A stretch of DNA of 64,000 nucleotides, taken from NCBI GenBank assembly GCA_963965975.1, contig OZ014413.1, positions 7,528,501 to 7,592,500 of the forward strand. The letters run 5' to 3'. Made by a program: the position numbers and the translations under genes. The stretch comes from Xestospongia bergquistia (taxonomy: Eukaryota > Porifera > Demospongiae > Haplosclerida > Petrosiidae). Under the pieces are notes generated by a model. That model saw nothing but the letters and a program-made list of their open reading frames with translations. It made no database searches and was not told the origin of the DNA. This document shows, one piece after another, positions 1-10,900 of the stretch. The stretch's first letter is position 1, and each line of letters starts with the position of its first letter.

Positions 1-1790
1 AAAATAAACATGCTATATGAAGTGGTCTGTTACTATTTTTATCTTCAGCTTCAAGATCACATTTAATTTCAGTAACAAGAAATTTCACAACTTCCAAATG
101 ATTCTTCTCACAAGCCCTGTGAAGAATTGTGCAACCTTGGAATCCCCTAGCATTAATGTCACAACCTGCTATTTTGATTAGATAACTCAATAACTCTACA
201 CTGCCAGAAAATGCACATGCTATATGAAGTGGTCTGTTACTATTTTTATCTTCAGATTCAAGATCACATTTAATTTCAGCAACAAGAAATTTCACAACTT
301 CCAAATGATTCTTCTCACAAGCCCTGTGAAGAATTGTGCGACCTTGGAATCCCCTAGCATTAATGTCACAACCTGCTACTTTGATTAGATAACTCACTAA
401 CTCTACACTGCCAGAAAATAAACATGCTATATGAAGTGATCTGTCACTATCTTTATCTTCAGCTTCAAGATCACATTTAATTTCTGTAACAAGAAATTTC
501 ACAACTTCCAAATGATTCTTCTCACAAGCGCTGTGAAGAATTGTGCAACCTTGGAATCCCCTAGCATTAATGTCACAATTTGCTACTTTGATTAGATAAC
601 TCACTAACTCTACACTGCCAGAAAATAAACATGCTATATGAAGTGGTCTGTTACTATTTTTATCTTCAGCTTCAAGATCACATTTAATTTCAGTAACAAG
701 AAATTTCACAACTACCAAATGATTCTTCTCACAAGCCATGTGAAGAATTGTGCGACCTTGGAGTCCCCTAGCATTAATGTCACAACCTGCTACTTTGATT
801 AGATAACTCACTAACTCTACACTGCCAGAACATGCACATGCTATATGAAGTGGTCTGTCACTATTTTTATCTTCAGCTTCAAGATCACATTTAATTTCAG
901 TAACAAGAAATTTCACAACTTCCAAATGATTCTTCTCACAAGCCCTGTGAAGAATTGTGCGACCTTGGAATCCCCTAGCATTAATGTCACAATTTGCTAC
1001 TTTGATTAGATAACTCACTAACTCTACACTGCCAGAAAATAAACATGCTATATGAAGTGATCTGTCACTATCTTTATCTTCAGCTTCAAGATCACATTTA
1101 ATTTCTGTAACAAGAAATTTCACAACTTCCAAATGATTCTTCTCACAAGCCATGTGAAGAATTGTGCGACCTTGGAATCCCCTAGCATTAATGTCACAAT
1201 TTGCTACTTTGATTAGATAACTCACTAACTCTACACTGCCAGAAAATAAACATGCTATATGAAGTGGTCTGTTACTATTTTTATCTTCAGCTTCAAGATC
1301 ACATTTAATTTCAGTAACAAGAAATTTCACAACTTCCAAATGATTCTTCTCACAAGCCATGTGAAGAATTGTGCGACCTTGGAGTCCCATAGCATTAATG
1401 TCACAACCTGCTATTTTGATTAGATAACTCAATAACTCTACACTGCCAGAAAATAAACATGCTCTATGAAGTGGTCTGTTACTATTTTTATCTTCAGATT
1501 CAAGATCACATTTAATTTCTGTAACAAGAAATTTCACAACTTCCAAATGATTCTTCTCACAAGCCATGTGAAGAATTGTGCGACCTTGGAATCCCCTAGC
1601 ATTAATGTCACAACCTGCTACTTTGATTAGATAACTCACTAACTCTACACTGCCAGAAAATGTACATGCTATATGAAGTGGTCTGTTACTATTTTTATCT
1701 TCAGCTTCAAGATCACATTTAATTTCAGTAACAAGAAATTTCACAACTTCCAAATGATTCTTCTCACAAGCCTTGTGAAGAATTGTGCAA
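1..1790 (-). repeat. 207-bp tandem repeat coding for ankyrin pairs
   Basis: The landmark tgctatatga (tgctctatga in one copy) recurs at 11, 218, 425, 632, 839, 1046, 1253, 1460 and 1667, exactly 207 bp apart each time. This is 69 codons, so the reading frame is kept. Units differ by only scattered substitutions, for example atgcacatg against ataaacatg, and agccctgtg against agccatgtg, and I saw no length change. Confidence 0.95.
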
Positions 1791-1903
1791 CCTTGATTGT
1801 CACGTATCAAAGGAGAAACTCCTAGTTTAATAAGTCCCTTAACAATCTTTAGATCACCTCTAGTACAGGCACTAAATAGCTGGGTCACTAGGTATGACTC
1901 CAT
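1..1903 (-). CDS. Ankyrin-repeat protein, 5' part, runs off left edge
   Basis: Read on the minus strand from ATG at 1903-1901, preceded in frame by TGA two codons upstream, the frame stays open for 634 codons to the window edge, so the 3' end is missing. After an N-terminal cap starting MESYLVTQLFSACTRGDLK, the protein is a chain of paired ankyrin repeats. One repeat type carries GRTILHxACEKNHLEVVKFL (about 34 residues) and the other NRPLHIACxFSGSVELVSYL (about 35 residues), giving a 69-residue period. Both have the ankyrin TxLHxA or PLHxA turn and helix pattern. About 18 repeats lie in the window. Ankyrin stacks are protein-binding scaffolds; no catalytic or membrane domain is visible in this part, so the cellular role is unknown. 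No intron is needed in the part seen. The near-identity of the units at DNA level suggests recent expansion or gene conversion. Confidence 0.88.
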   Translation of the reverse strand, partial: MESYLVTQLFSACTRGDLKIVKGLIKLGVSPLIRDNQGCTILHKACEKNHLEVVKFLVTEIKCDLEAEDKNSNRPLHIACTFSGSVELVSYLIKVAGCDINARGFQGRTILHMACEKNHLEVVKFLVTEIKCDLESEDKNSNRPLHRACLFSGSVELLSYLIKIAGCDINAMGLQGRTILHMACEKNHLEVVKFLVTEIKCDLEAEDKNSNRPLHIACLFSGSVELVSYLIKVANCDINARGFQGRTILHMACEKNHLEVVKFLVTEIKCDLEAEDKDSDRSLHIACLFSGSVELVSYLIKVANCDINARGFQGRTILHRACEKNHLEVVKFLVTEIKCDLEAEDKNSDRPLHIACACSGSVELVSYLIKVAGCDINARGLQGRTILHMACEKNHLVVVKFLVTEIKCDLEAEDKNSNRPLHIACLFSGSVELVSYLIKVANCDINARGFQGCTILHSACEKNHLEVVKFLVTEIKCDLEAEDKDSDRSLHIACLFSGSVELVSYLIKVAGCDINARGFQGRTILHRACEKNHLEVVKFLVAEIKCDLESEDKNSNRPLHIACAFSGSVELLSYLIKIAGCDINARGFQGCTILHRACEKNHLEVVKFLVTEIKCDLEAEDKNSNRPLHIACLF

Positions 1904-2770
1904 ATCTCAATAATAGTTAGCTATAAAAAGTACACAGTATTGTATATTTAGTATTATATATAAACATTTTAATAAAAGCAAAGTGTAGAACACAATCAAG
2001 ACAACAAGATTAGTCCTCAGATTTATATAAACATGTTTATATAAATCAGTTTAATTAATTATTAAATTTATTTAATACTGAATACTAAGCATGAAAATAT
2101 TTCACACAAAAAATTCTTAAAATTCATGTAAATTAAATCAATTGTTGCAATGTTTGTTAGTAATCAGGGTAAATTTAATTCATTGAAGGCAATAGTCACA
2201 TACAACAATACGATAAATAAACCAAGGGGTTCATAACTCCTTGAGATATTGGTTCATGAAGTCTCAAAATCTTGTCTGGTTTATAGCTTATTTATACAGC
2301 ATCAATCACCTTAGTAACAACGTAGCAATATATAATAAATAACAATTAGAATGCTAGCTGTTCAGGAAAGAGTTAACCAGAATTCATATATAATGTAAGT
2401 GAATGGTGTTCTTATAGCATTTCATCACGACTTAATGTCACACTAAATTCAAATTCATTTGAATTTTTCATTTGATTAACAAAAGTTATATTAACATTCA
2501 TACAACCATTCTCAACATTCATACAAGCACTCTATAACTGCAACAAAAAGGTAACAAATGATGGGCAATGTCTTTAATAAGAAAACTTAGAAAGTTAGCA
2601 GCTGTCACATTTATTCATATGTGGAGTCTTCTTGGATTCTTCTTTACATGAGTTTATGGTTCACTAGATGATTATTTTCATTTTCTTTTGTCTTTTGCAA
2701 ACTTATCTGTTATGAATGAAGCAAAATTGTGATCATGACAACAGGAAAGTTGTCTAAGTTGATGACACAT
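1904..2770. other. Intergenic, AT-rich, no gene seen
   Basis: This stretch lies upstream of the ankyrin gene and left of the hAT end. No open frame worth calling was found. It holds one copy of a dispersed repeat at 2350-2441 and presumably the ankyrin gene promoter, for which I see no clear motif. Confidence 0.5.
2350..2441 (+). repeat. Dispersed repeat copy, partner of 6255-6358
   Basis: The segment running from tgctagctg through gtgaatggtgtt to cttaatgtcac matches the reverse complement of 6255-6358 with small indels. Shared blocks include TGCTAGCT, CCAGAA, CATATA, GTGAATGGTGTT and ATCA. The two copies flank the transposon-rich block in opposite orientation, which suggests an old mobile-element fragment. 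Confidence 0.55.
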
Positions 2771-4570
2771 CAGTAGCTGATCCAGAAATTCCCAAGGGGG
2801 GTGGAATTAAAGTAAAACTCTAAAACTCCATAAGAAAAAAATTACATGTAGCACTACACTTTTGATCATGCACTGCAGCAGTCAAGTTTACTGTTAACTT
2901 CAAACATGATCATGTATTTACACTTGAGTTGACAATGACTTGTGAAAATTTAACTGCATGCATGACTGCTTGAGCCTAGAACTTCAGTATACTTCAGGTT
3001 ACTACATGTGTTTGTGCAGCTGTGAATAAGTGTCCTCAGTTCATGTCATTGTGTCACGGGAAAGTGGAAAAAGAAAGCAGCAATGGTACTAAAGACATCA
3101 GGTCTTTATTTACCAGTCAAGCTCAACATCAGTACAAGGTGTAATAATAATAGTTACGAATTGATTATTATAGTCAATGATCTTCACAGGCCCATGATCC
3201 AGAGTTGCACTCATCTCACTCTACTATTAATAATGACTTATCTAGTACCAGTAACTCACTGTCACAAGAGTTTCCACATGACAGTTTACAAGATGAAGAT
3301 ATCAGTATTGGTACCAGTATACCTCAGAGTCCCCAGCAACATAGGAATACAGGAGACAGTACATCCCAAATTCCCCAACAAGATACCAGTGAGGATGATC
3401 TTGGTACACCTATGATCACGGGTGACAATGATGTCATTATTGCATCAGGATTAGAAATGGCACAATGTTCCAACTCATGTGAGGAAAATTCAAGCAGTGT
3501 AATTGTTCCACCTTGCCACAATCATCCATTAAACCTAGCAATTCAAAAAACCAGAGAGCTAACAGAGTCTGAAAAGTACAAACTTCTTACTACACATGTA
3601 TATTTGAGTAGCATCATAAAAGTGCTTGGCATAAGGAAACAGTAGTGAAATGGGATCAGCATAATGAAGGTACTGGTATTAATTCTCAGCTTCAACACCA
3701 ACTGCTATCACAGCAGGAGAAGGTAGGAACTGCCTGATGAAGCTATTTACCTCTGTTGAATATCTTGCATGTCAAGGGCTACCATTACATGGCCATCTGG
3801 AGCATAATGGAAATTTCCATTAGCTGATGCAATTACGAACAAATGACTTCGATGAGTTGAAGGATTGGTTGCAGCAAAAAAAGCCTATACATCTCATGAA
3901 ATCCAAGATGAGATGCTCAAGATTATGTCTCATCAAATACAAAGATTGATATTAAAAGATGTTTACACCAGCACGTGGTACAGTATGAGTGCAGATGAGA
4001 CTGTTGATGCACCTATGACTGAGCAGGTATATATAAAGTCATTAATACATATCAGATTTTTAAAACACTTTTACTCTTTTCCAACTTGTCATTTGTATTA
4101 GGCATGTCTGCCCACAAGCATACGAAGTTTATGAAGATTGTATAGGTTTATATGCAACCAATGAAACTACTGGCGATCAGCTAACATGCCTAATCAAGGA
4201 TGTTCATTTTGGTAAAGACCTTCAGGATGCTGACTTACGTACTGAACTAGTGATGCTGAAAAACACAATGCAAGGAATTGAATTTTCTGTCACCAGTTTA
4301 AAAAGAGAAAGTGTCAGTGTATCAAGAATTATTTCCACAAGTGTCAAAGCTGTTCAGACTTTTTCTAACTATGCCAGCTACATCGGCAACAAGTGAACAA
4401 TCCTTTTCATCACTTTGCAATATCAAGACCTACCTACGTACAACTATGATGGCTTAATCATTTAATGATGATTTACATTCATAAGGATAGAAAGATTGAC
4501 TTTAAAGAAGTCATGAAGGAGTTTGTACATGTAAAAGAAAACAGATTGACTATTTTTGGAAAATTTTAAA
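2771..4570 (+). mobile_element. Decayed hAT-superfamily DNA transposon
   Basis: The left end, CAGTAGCTGATCCAG followed by an AAGGGGGG run, has the look of hAT terminal repeats of the CAG-GGATCCAG-GGGGG type. The body contains a broken transposase on the plus strand (separate entry). I could not find a matching right terminal repeat near 4570-4720, so the right boundary is placed at the end of the recognisable transposase and is uncertain. Confidence 0.7.
3205..4569 (+). pseudogene. hAT transposase remnant (TTF-finger / ZMYM1-like family)
   Basis: Segments in several frames follow the order of ZMYM1-like hAT transposases. They are: a Ser/Gln-rich N-terminus; HPLNLAIQKTRELTESEKYK (near 3526); KWDQHNEGTG (near 3650); LMKLFTSVEYLACQGLPLHG (near 3737); KKAYTSHEIQDEMLKIMSHQ (near 3878); the catalytic-core piece STWYSMSADETVD (near 3973); IGLYATNETTGDQLTC (near 4140); and the hAT C-terminal dimerisation signature PATSATSEQSF (near 4375). 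The TTF-type zinc finger and most of the core between the DETVD and dimerisation segments are missing, and there are frameshifts and in-frame stops (for example after GNFH near 3824). It cannot encode an active transposase. Family membership is recognised from memory of the motif order, not from a search. Confidence 0.82.
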
Positions 4571-4994
4571 ATTGCATTACTATTTAGTTAGTTTATGTCC
4601 TCTTTCTTAATATGATGTGTTTATGAATAGCCCTGAAAAACAGTAGTTACTGCCTTAAGTCATACCACTTTTTGAATTGATATGCCGCCCTTGCAGTTAA
4701 TGTTGAATATTCATATTCATACTCACGTCTTTAATCAGGATCTTGAAGCTAAAGCAATAGTGAACGAAGTCTTTATTAATATTACACTTTCTTATAACAA
4801 TTATTAAGAAAATTCAAAAGTTTATTAATAAACCAAAAAATTATAGATACCGTACTTTCGATATGTTTTGTGTGTCAGTAATTAGATTTTGTGGTTTCAA
4901 GCTCCAGAGAAAAGTTTTGCTATTTTACTTTTGCATTTTGTAGTGACCATGGTATATGTGTTTAACAAACATAATTATTAAGGGTATATAATAG

Positions 4995-5399
4995 AAGGCC
5001 TTGATGTATTTTTGAACTTCCTGGTCAAAGTCTCCAAGCGTCAAAGGCCTGTCCATGCACTTAGTTGGGATATTGGTAATGCTGCTCTTTCCACTTGCTA
5101 TTAAAGACAGGTACTTCTGCTTGAATGAATGTACTGTGCTTTCACCAAGTTCAGGGAACTTCTTCTTAAGTGCTTCTGGGCACTAGCATTCCTGTTCTCT
5201 GTGGCGTACTTCGCAATGCCTGCTCGGTCTTCATTGCTGTAGACAGTTCACTCCTTTCTTGGCTTCTTTGCTCTCTTCTCCCCACCGTCTGGCGTCCAGT
5301 ACATTCTGCACTTTCATTAACTCTTTTAGTAGTAGATTCCCCAAGTACTGTCTCTTGACTTGTAGGAAAAGTTCGTTTAAAATACTTATGGAGACTCAT
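4995..5399 (-). pseudogene. N-terminal fragment of pogo/Tigger-like transposase
   Basis: Reading from ATG at 5399, the protein begins MSLHKYFKRTFPTSQ and continues through a Ser-rich stretch. After a frameshift it runs IAKYATENRNAS, then, after a further shift, KKFPELGESTVHSFKQKYL and finally RPLTLGDFDQEVQKYIKAL. This is the helix-turn-helix (psq/CENP-B-like) N-terminal layout of pogo-family transposases. The DDE catalytic domain is absent. At least two frameshifts make it a pseudogene. Confidence 0.65.
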
Positions 5400-5473
5400 G
5401 TTTCATAGCTCTTGTTTTGCTAGCGTGAACGCAGCTGTGAAACTTGAAGCAAGTGATTGCTTAATTAAGCTCA

Positions 5474-6127
5474 CACTGTAAAAATTAATATGATATTTTA
5501 ACAATTAATTTGTTCTTTACATTGATGGATTACTATGGAATTTAGAATTTCTGTGAATTACTCACTATCAATTTGTTCATATGTAAATGTACAATGATAA
5601 TTATGTAAATACCGTAAGGGTACAAATTTTCGAGGGTTTAAATTTTCATGTTTTTTAAATTTTGCTTTATTATTTAAATTTCGTGGGTGTTAATTTTTGT
5701 GTTTAGTAGGTGTGAAGTATTAATAATGGGTGTGGTATCAGGCACGTGTTGTGATCACAAGCGTGATTTTCGCGAAATATGGCTACCTATTCCTATAAAT
5801 CCATGGTGAGAGGGTGCCATATATACAAGAAAATCTGGGAGGCTGTTGACGGAGAAGTACTTCAGACAGTGTAAAAGAGAAAGAAGTGACTGACATGAAT
5901 CCCTTTGCGTGATTATGCGTGGGTGGAATAAAAGTTAAATTTCGTGATAAAACAACAATCCACGAATACAATGAAATTAAATCCCCCACGAAAATTTATA
6001 CCCTTACAGTATACACATACAATTTATTATATAGTGAGTAATTTGCAAGAATTCTACATTCCATAATAATCCATCCATGTCAATTACAACTCAGTTGTTA
6101 AACTGACATGTTAAGTTTTATAGTGTA
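5474..6127. mobile_element. Palindromic MITE with about 100-bp arms, split by a second MITE
   Basis: The left arm starts CACTGTAAAAATTAATATG (5474) and runs through GATGGATTACTATGGAAT to TTACTCACTAT (about 5570). The reverse complement of 6025-6127 repeats this order as ACTATAAAACTTAACATG, GATGGATTATTATGGAAT and TTACTCACTAT. There is no coding capacity. The arms are separated by another element, so this is a nested insertion. Confidence 0.7.
5610..6011. mobile_element. Inner MITE, TACYGTAAGGGTA ends
   Basis: The left end is TACCGTAAGGGTACAAATTT and the right end, reverse-complemented, is TACTGTAAGGGTATAAATTT, followed on both sides by TTCG. The terminal TA pairs look like TA target duplications. 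It sits between the arms of the palindromic MITE, so it is the younger insertion. The core ends resemble those of the element at 10170-10344. Confidence 0.75.
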
Positions 6128-6254
6128 TACATGCGTATGCATTTATTATTATTACATTGCAATTAATGATCCATAATCCACTCGCAAAAGTCGTAAGACT
6201 TAAATACACGCAAAACATACTGGAAGTACGGTAAATAGATAAAAATGTAAGTTT

Positions 6255-6358
6255 TATTTGTGATGTCATCACATGTGATGATTAAGGAATGAGAACAACA
6301 CCATTCACTTTATATGGGATTTCTGGATTACTACTACTACTTTTCTAGATAGCTAGCA
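6255..6358 (-). repeat. Dispersed repeat copy, partner of 2350-2441
   Basis: This matches 2350-2441 in inverted orientation, with shared blocks including GTGAATGGTGTT and TGCTAGCT. Confidence 0.55.
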
Positions 6359-6589
6359 CTCAAATTTTTAAATAAAACATTTGGAGTTGTAAGGATGTGG
6401 AGACTCTAGCATTATAAAGTTATGATTATAGAATGTAATCATGATAATGATGGGTGGGACTCGTGAGAAAATAAATTTCCTTGTTTTTAGCGAAGCATGG
6501 AATATGTATAGAGTGTTCTTCATCTTACAGTAAAAAAGCATGACAGTTAATGATTGACCAAGTGACCTTTTTGTTGTATCTCTATCCAT

Positions 6590-6605
6590 TTTATTCTCAT
6601 TTATT
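6590..6605 (-). promoter_or_regulatory. Two AATAAA poly(A) signals
   Basis: AATAAA occurs on the minus strand at 6605-6600 and 6595-6590, 38 and 48 bases past the stop at 6643. Position and duplication fit 3'-end signals for the candidate gene 6643-7433. Confidence 0.45.
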
Positions 6606-6642
6606 TGTCTTTGAAAGAGGAAACTAAGAAGAAAAAGGGTGT

Positions 6643-7433
6643 TCATTGTTTTGGAACATTTTTCATCATAAGGTCTTCTATGGAAACTAGCATAGGCTTA
6701 TAGCCAGAGGCCAAATATGCAAGGTAGGAGGAGCATGCATCACCTATGCAAGCAATTTTTACATATCTTAGAGCTATTACTATATATAAACCACTTGGAA
6801 AGCCATACCTGCACACAAATGAACATGACCACTTCTAATACTTCTAGAAACACTTCAAGTATAGCTCTTAAAAATTTTCTATGAAGTCTTTCTTTCTGTA
6901 ACTCAGGAACTAGCTTATATTTTCTTGACAAGAACTCATATTTAGCTATTTCATGCTAGCCAAGTATGGAGGTGAGGATACCCACTGTTTTTTAGTAGTC
7001 CTGCTTATGTTGAAGACAGAGATAAGAGTAGAAAAAAATTTTCTTAAAAAGTTTTTAGATGTGAAATTGCAATTGATTACACAAAACATAATTGTTGCTC
7101 TGTGGTCATTAGCAGAAATTCCTGCTATCGAACATAATTTTGTAATGCTAGAGTATAGTTAACTTGATTAGAAGTAACAACTAACATAGTATTTTGTAAT
7201 AATTATATACATTTGTATATCATGTTTACACACCAATATAATCCTTGTCATCTATTACAGTAGGATACAACCTTTAGTTTGAATATAGGGCTAAATTATG
7301 TGTAAATACCTTAATTATCCTGTAAGTACCTGAAATCCTTCTCTCGACTACCAATAAAACATGGATCTCGTATATTCTTGAGTGAACTTGAAGAAGATAT
7401 GGTAGGTTCAGTCGTTAATCGGATCTGGCTCAT
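6643..7433 (-). CDS. Candidate two-exon gene, about 89 residues, function unknown
   Basis: I do not recognise this product. Exon 1 runs 7433-7330, starting MSQIRLTTEPTISSSSS and ending EKDF plus AG before a GTACTT donor. Exon 2 runs 6808-6643 after a TTTGTGTGCAG acceptor and encodes RYGFPSGLYIVIALRYVK, later DACSSYLAYLASGYKPML, and ends NVPKQ then TGA. The phases agree (2 then 1), exon 2 is open throughout, and two AATAAA signals follow the stop. A TCACGTGA E-box lies 30 bases upstream of the ATG. Between the exons another minus-strand open segment (about 6949-6809, with KYEFLSRKYKLVPELQKERL) looks coding too but does not join in frame, so the exon structure may be wrong or the gene may be decayed. 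No domain is evident beyond the hydrophobic GLYIVIA patch. Confidence 0.4.
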
Positions 7434-7480
7434 GAAACTACCCAGTTTCAGCAGTTTTTGCGTCACGTGATATATTAAAA
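7434..7480 (-). promoter_or_regulatory. E-box TCACGTGA in promoter of candidate gene
   Basis: The palindrome TCACGTGA is at 7463-7470, directly upstream of the ATG at 7433 and next to a CGTCA half-CRE-like motif. The same octamer occurs in the ZFAND2/KLF promoter at 11203-11210. CACGTG is the established site for USF/MITF/TFE-type bHLH-ZIP factors. Confidence 0.4.
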
Positions 7481-7906
7481 AAACAAAATAATAGTTAATT
7501 ATTATGAATAATAACAATTATTAATAATTTCATTAGGTATACAAAAATATGCACGAAGATAGAGCTATGATATAATACAATTTGATTTATCCGTGGAAGA
7601 AGTAGTCTGTGATTGTCCAGACGATGAAGGTGACTATATAATAGAAAAAAAGGTGTTGTAATTGATATACTATATATTGGGCTAATTCTAAAACACAAGA
7701 ATAAATAAAAAGTATATTTGCATATGTTGATAGGGTGGACATTGGTATTTGTTGTTTGTCAAACATTGGTATTTGTATTTGGTATTTGTCATATGTTGTT
7801 GTGTATAACAATACTGACCCTCACTCCCTAAAATCTAAACATTAAGGTAAGACAAGCAAATAGTCACCAAGTTAATTATTAGTTAAGTAATCTACAATAT
7901 TATAAT

Positions 7907-10900
7907 TTAAGGTAAGAGGTTCATGACTAGTTCATTTTTGCTACACACTTTAGTAGTATCATTTAGTGAAGCAGCAATGGCTTGAGCAAGAGCTTCATCT
8001 TCATCTATCCTGTGTTTGTGTGTGTGTGTGAGAGAGAGAGTTAATACTAGTCTATACATGATATATATTGTACATTTCTTTAGAGTTGGTAGTAGTAGTT
8101 TGTTGATGTATTGTAGTAGTAGATTGTTGATCAGAGACAGAGGTAGCTAATGCTATGGCCAAAGCTTCATCATCAGTCTATAAACAAAAAAGGTAATAAA
8201 AAAGAATAAAGAGATTAAAAAGATTGTTATAACAAAACTGATATTTACCATATCACCATTGATGAGTGGAGTTAAGGTATTTGGTGATTCATGAGTTTTT
8301 GACTTAGTAGATAGAGAGGATCCAGTGGAAGATGGTATACCTGATGACTGTCTTATTTGAGAGGATCCAGTGGAAGATGGAACACTCGATGACTGTCTTA
8401 TTTGCCTCTCCATTCTTTCTCTAAAACAATACAAATGATTAAATAAATATCAATTAGTTAGATATTAGTAACTTTAGTTTGAGAGTTGTCGGTGGATACT
8501 AATAGTATGAATCTTAGACCTCAATACATAAATTACTTTACATAGTTTCTTAAATATAACCTCATACAATTAGCTACTCTTACATTCTAAAACTACTACA
8601 AAACATTAGATATCATATATACTGTACCTGTTTAAATCAGCACCTATTTGTGACATAAGTGATGACTGAGGTTTCCTATTACTACTAGTAGTAGTAGATG
8701 GAGGCTGTCTGGAGGAGGTGGAGCCATGAGATGAGGATGACTTTGATCTGAAATAAGACACATGTCTCTTATTAAAATATCATTTACTATCTATAACTAT
8801 TAGTTAAAATATTGTTCCATTCTAAAATAATAGTCCATTCTCAACTTTCACATTAATGACCACTCCTACCAATACTTATCATACAGAACACATTTATAAA
8901 TTTAGCATTCTTAGTACCTATGACATAATACTGTATAGATCCAAAAAAAATCTCCATAAACTAATTTTGTGCTAAATTCTTTGTGATTTTATGCAATTTT
9001 TGAATGCTAGCTAGTTACACTGCATCACACATTTGAAATAGTTGTACAATAACATAGAAAACTCTTTCTCTCTCTAGGTTCTAGTGCTGACAAAAATGTA
9101 AAGGTGAATATTCAATTTGAACTTTGTGAGTATTCAATGCATCATGAAAACAATGGGATTTATAGATTTATTTATTAACTATAGAAGTTGGAGCTGTATT
9201 ATTAAAGTTGAGAATTTAGGAAGTTCTTAATTTTGTTACCTCATCTATAATAATTATAGCAGTCTTGTCATTATAAAGTAACATTTATCATAATTACCTT
9301 ATTGTTAGTGGTCTTTCTTGACAATGATGATCTGTCTCTATTCTATGTTTAATACAATAATTCTGATGACATTTAGAACATATCATAGGAACAAGCTAAA
9401 GAAAGATATAATAAATACATGGACATTATCTATAAAAATAATGTAAAAAGTCTAATTTGTAGATATAGAAGGAAGAATATTTAACCCTTTACTTACCTCT
9501 TTTTTCTTACATCCAGGAAAGGCACATTTATTAGTATAAAGCTAAAAATAAAACAACATGTGAATATATTTAGTATATTAATGTTACATATACTATTGTG
9601 ATTATCACTTATGTGGTGTTGATTAGCAGTATATACATGAACACAATATTATAACATGTCATCCTTGACCTACCAAATTGTCTAAGTCATATTATTTATG
9701 CTACTAACTCGTAATCCACATGTAAACTATATATATTTACAAGAAATATTAGTAATGATATGTAATGTAAAAGAAAACTGAGAACAAATATACATTTTTG
9801 TCAGATATTGAACAGTTTTTGAATATGTCCTACTATAAGGAACATCATATAATGCTTTCTAGAATATTCCTAATTAGTATTAAAGTCATTAATATTATAA
9901 TTATAAAAGAATTGTACTTGACTAAACTGACCTTTTTCTTTTGTTCTTCACAATCTCTCATGATGTGTTCATTAACTTTAATATTAGGGTCCTCCCCTTT
10001 CTTTGTTGTAATAGGTTTGTTACATAATGGACAGACAGGAATATGAACATCCTAAGGAGAAAGGAAAAGGTTATTTCATTGATATTAAAAACATTGTCTT
10101 ATGCAAATAGTAATTGTTATATATTACATAAATTGATTACCTTAAGTCTGTTATTAATTATGTAATATATACTGTAAATGTCAAAATTTTCGAGGTAGTT
10201 ATATTTTCGCGTGACATTGCGAAAATTAGACTCACAAATAATTAATAATCAAATTTTCGTGGTTGACACAAAACACGAAATTATGAGTTTGGGAAAATTT
10301 TATGGTGAAAGTTTGAGCGGGCAAAAATTTTGACATTTACGGTATATATATATATATTAGTAAATACAATTAATAATATGCTAATATGTAATGTGGAAGT
10401 TGTAGTGATTTCTATAATGTCATATAATAATATAAGTCTAACCTTTAATGATCAGTACATTACCTTTATATAAGACTCAGTACAGTTGTGATCTTCATAA
10501 CTTCTATGTTCTTGGCTATAATATAGAGAGTACATGTGAGGATGAAAGGAAGATGGTATGTAACTTAGATCTATTGTTCAATTTAATCATAATTTATTTA
10601 ATATAACAAAATGTCAATTTAATGTCCAATTATATTTGACAACAGAAAGTGAGAGATAAACCATTACTTTACTGACTATCACTTTACATTGTAATAAATG
10701 AATCAATATTCATATATGCAATTAGTTCTACAATCCACAAGACCTTCCCATTTCTTTCAGGGAGGAGCTGGCTACACGAGACTATTAAACAAGTATAGAT
10801 ACAATGTCTGATTGTGTTAGTGCACATATGTGTGTGTGTCTAACATTCAATTATACTATAAAAGTTATCAGTAGAAACAACTATATGACAACAATAGTAA

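Larger units (their letters stand above)
4848..6233 (-). mobile_element. pogo-like DNA transposon remnant with inverted ends
   Basis: The left end TACCGTACTTTCGATATGTT and the reverse complement of the right end, TACCGTACTTCCAGTATGTT, match over about 25 bp and flank a pogo-like transposase fragment read from the minus strand. The outermost TA pairs fit a TA target. The right half has been invaded by a MITE pair (5474-6127). Boundaries are inferred from the inverted ends only. Confidence 0.6.

Noticed and set aside
5170..5358. Plus-strand 62-codon frame
   Set aside because: Antisense to the pogo-like transposase fragment, which is recognisable on the minus strand.
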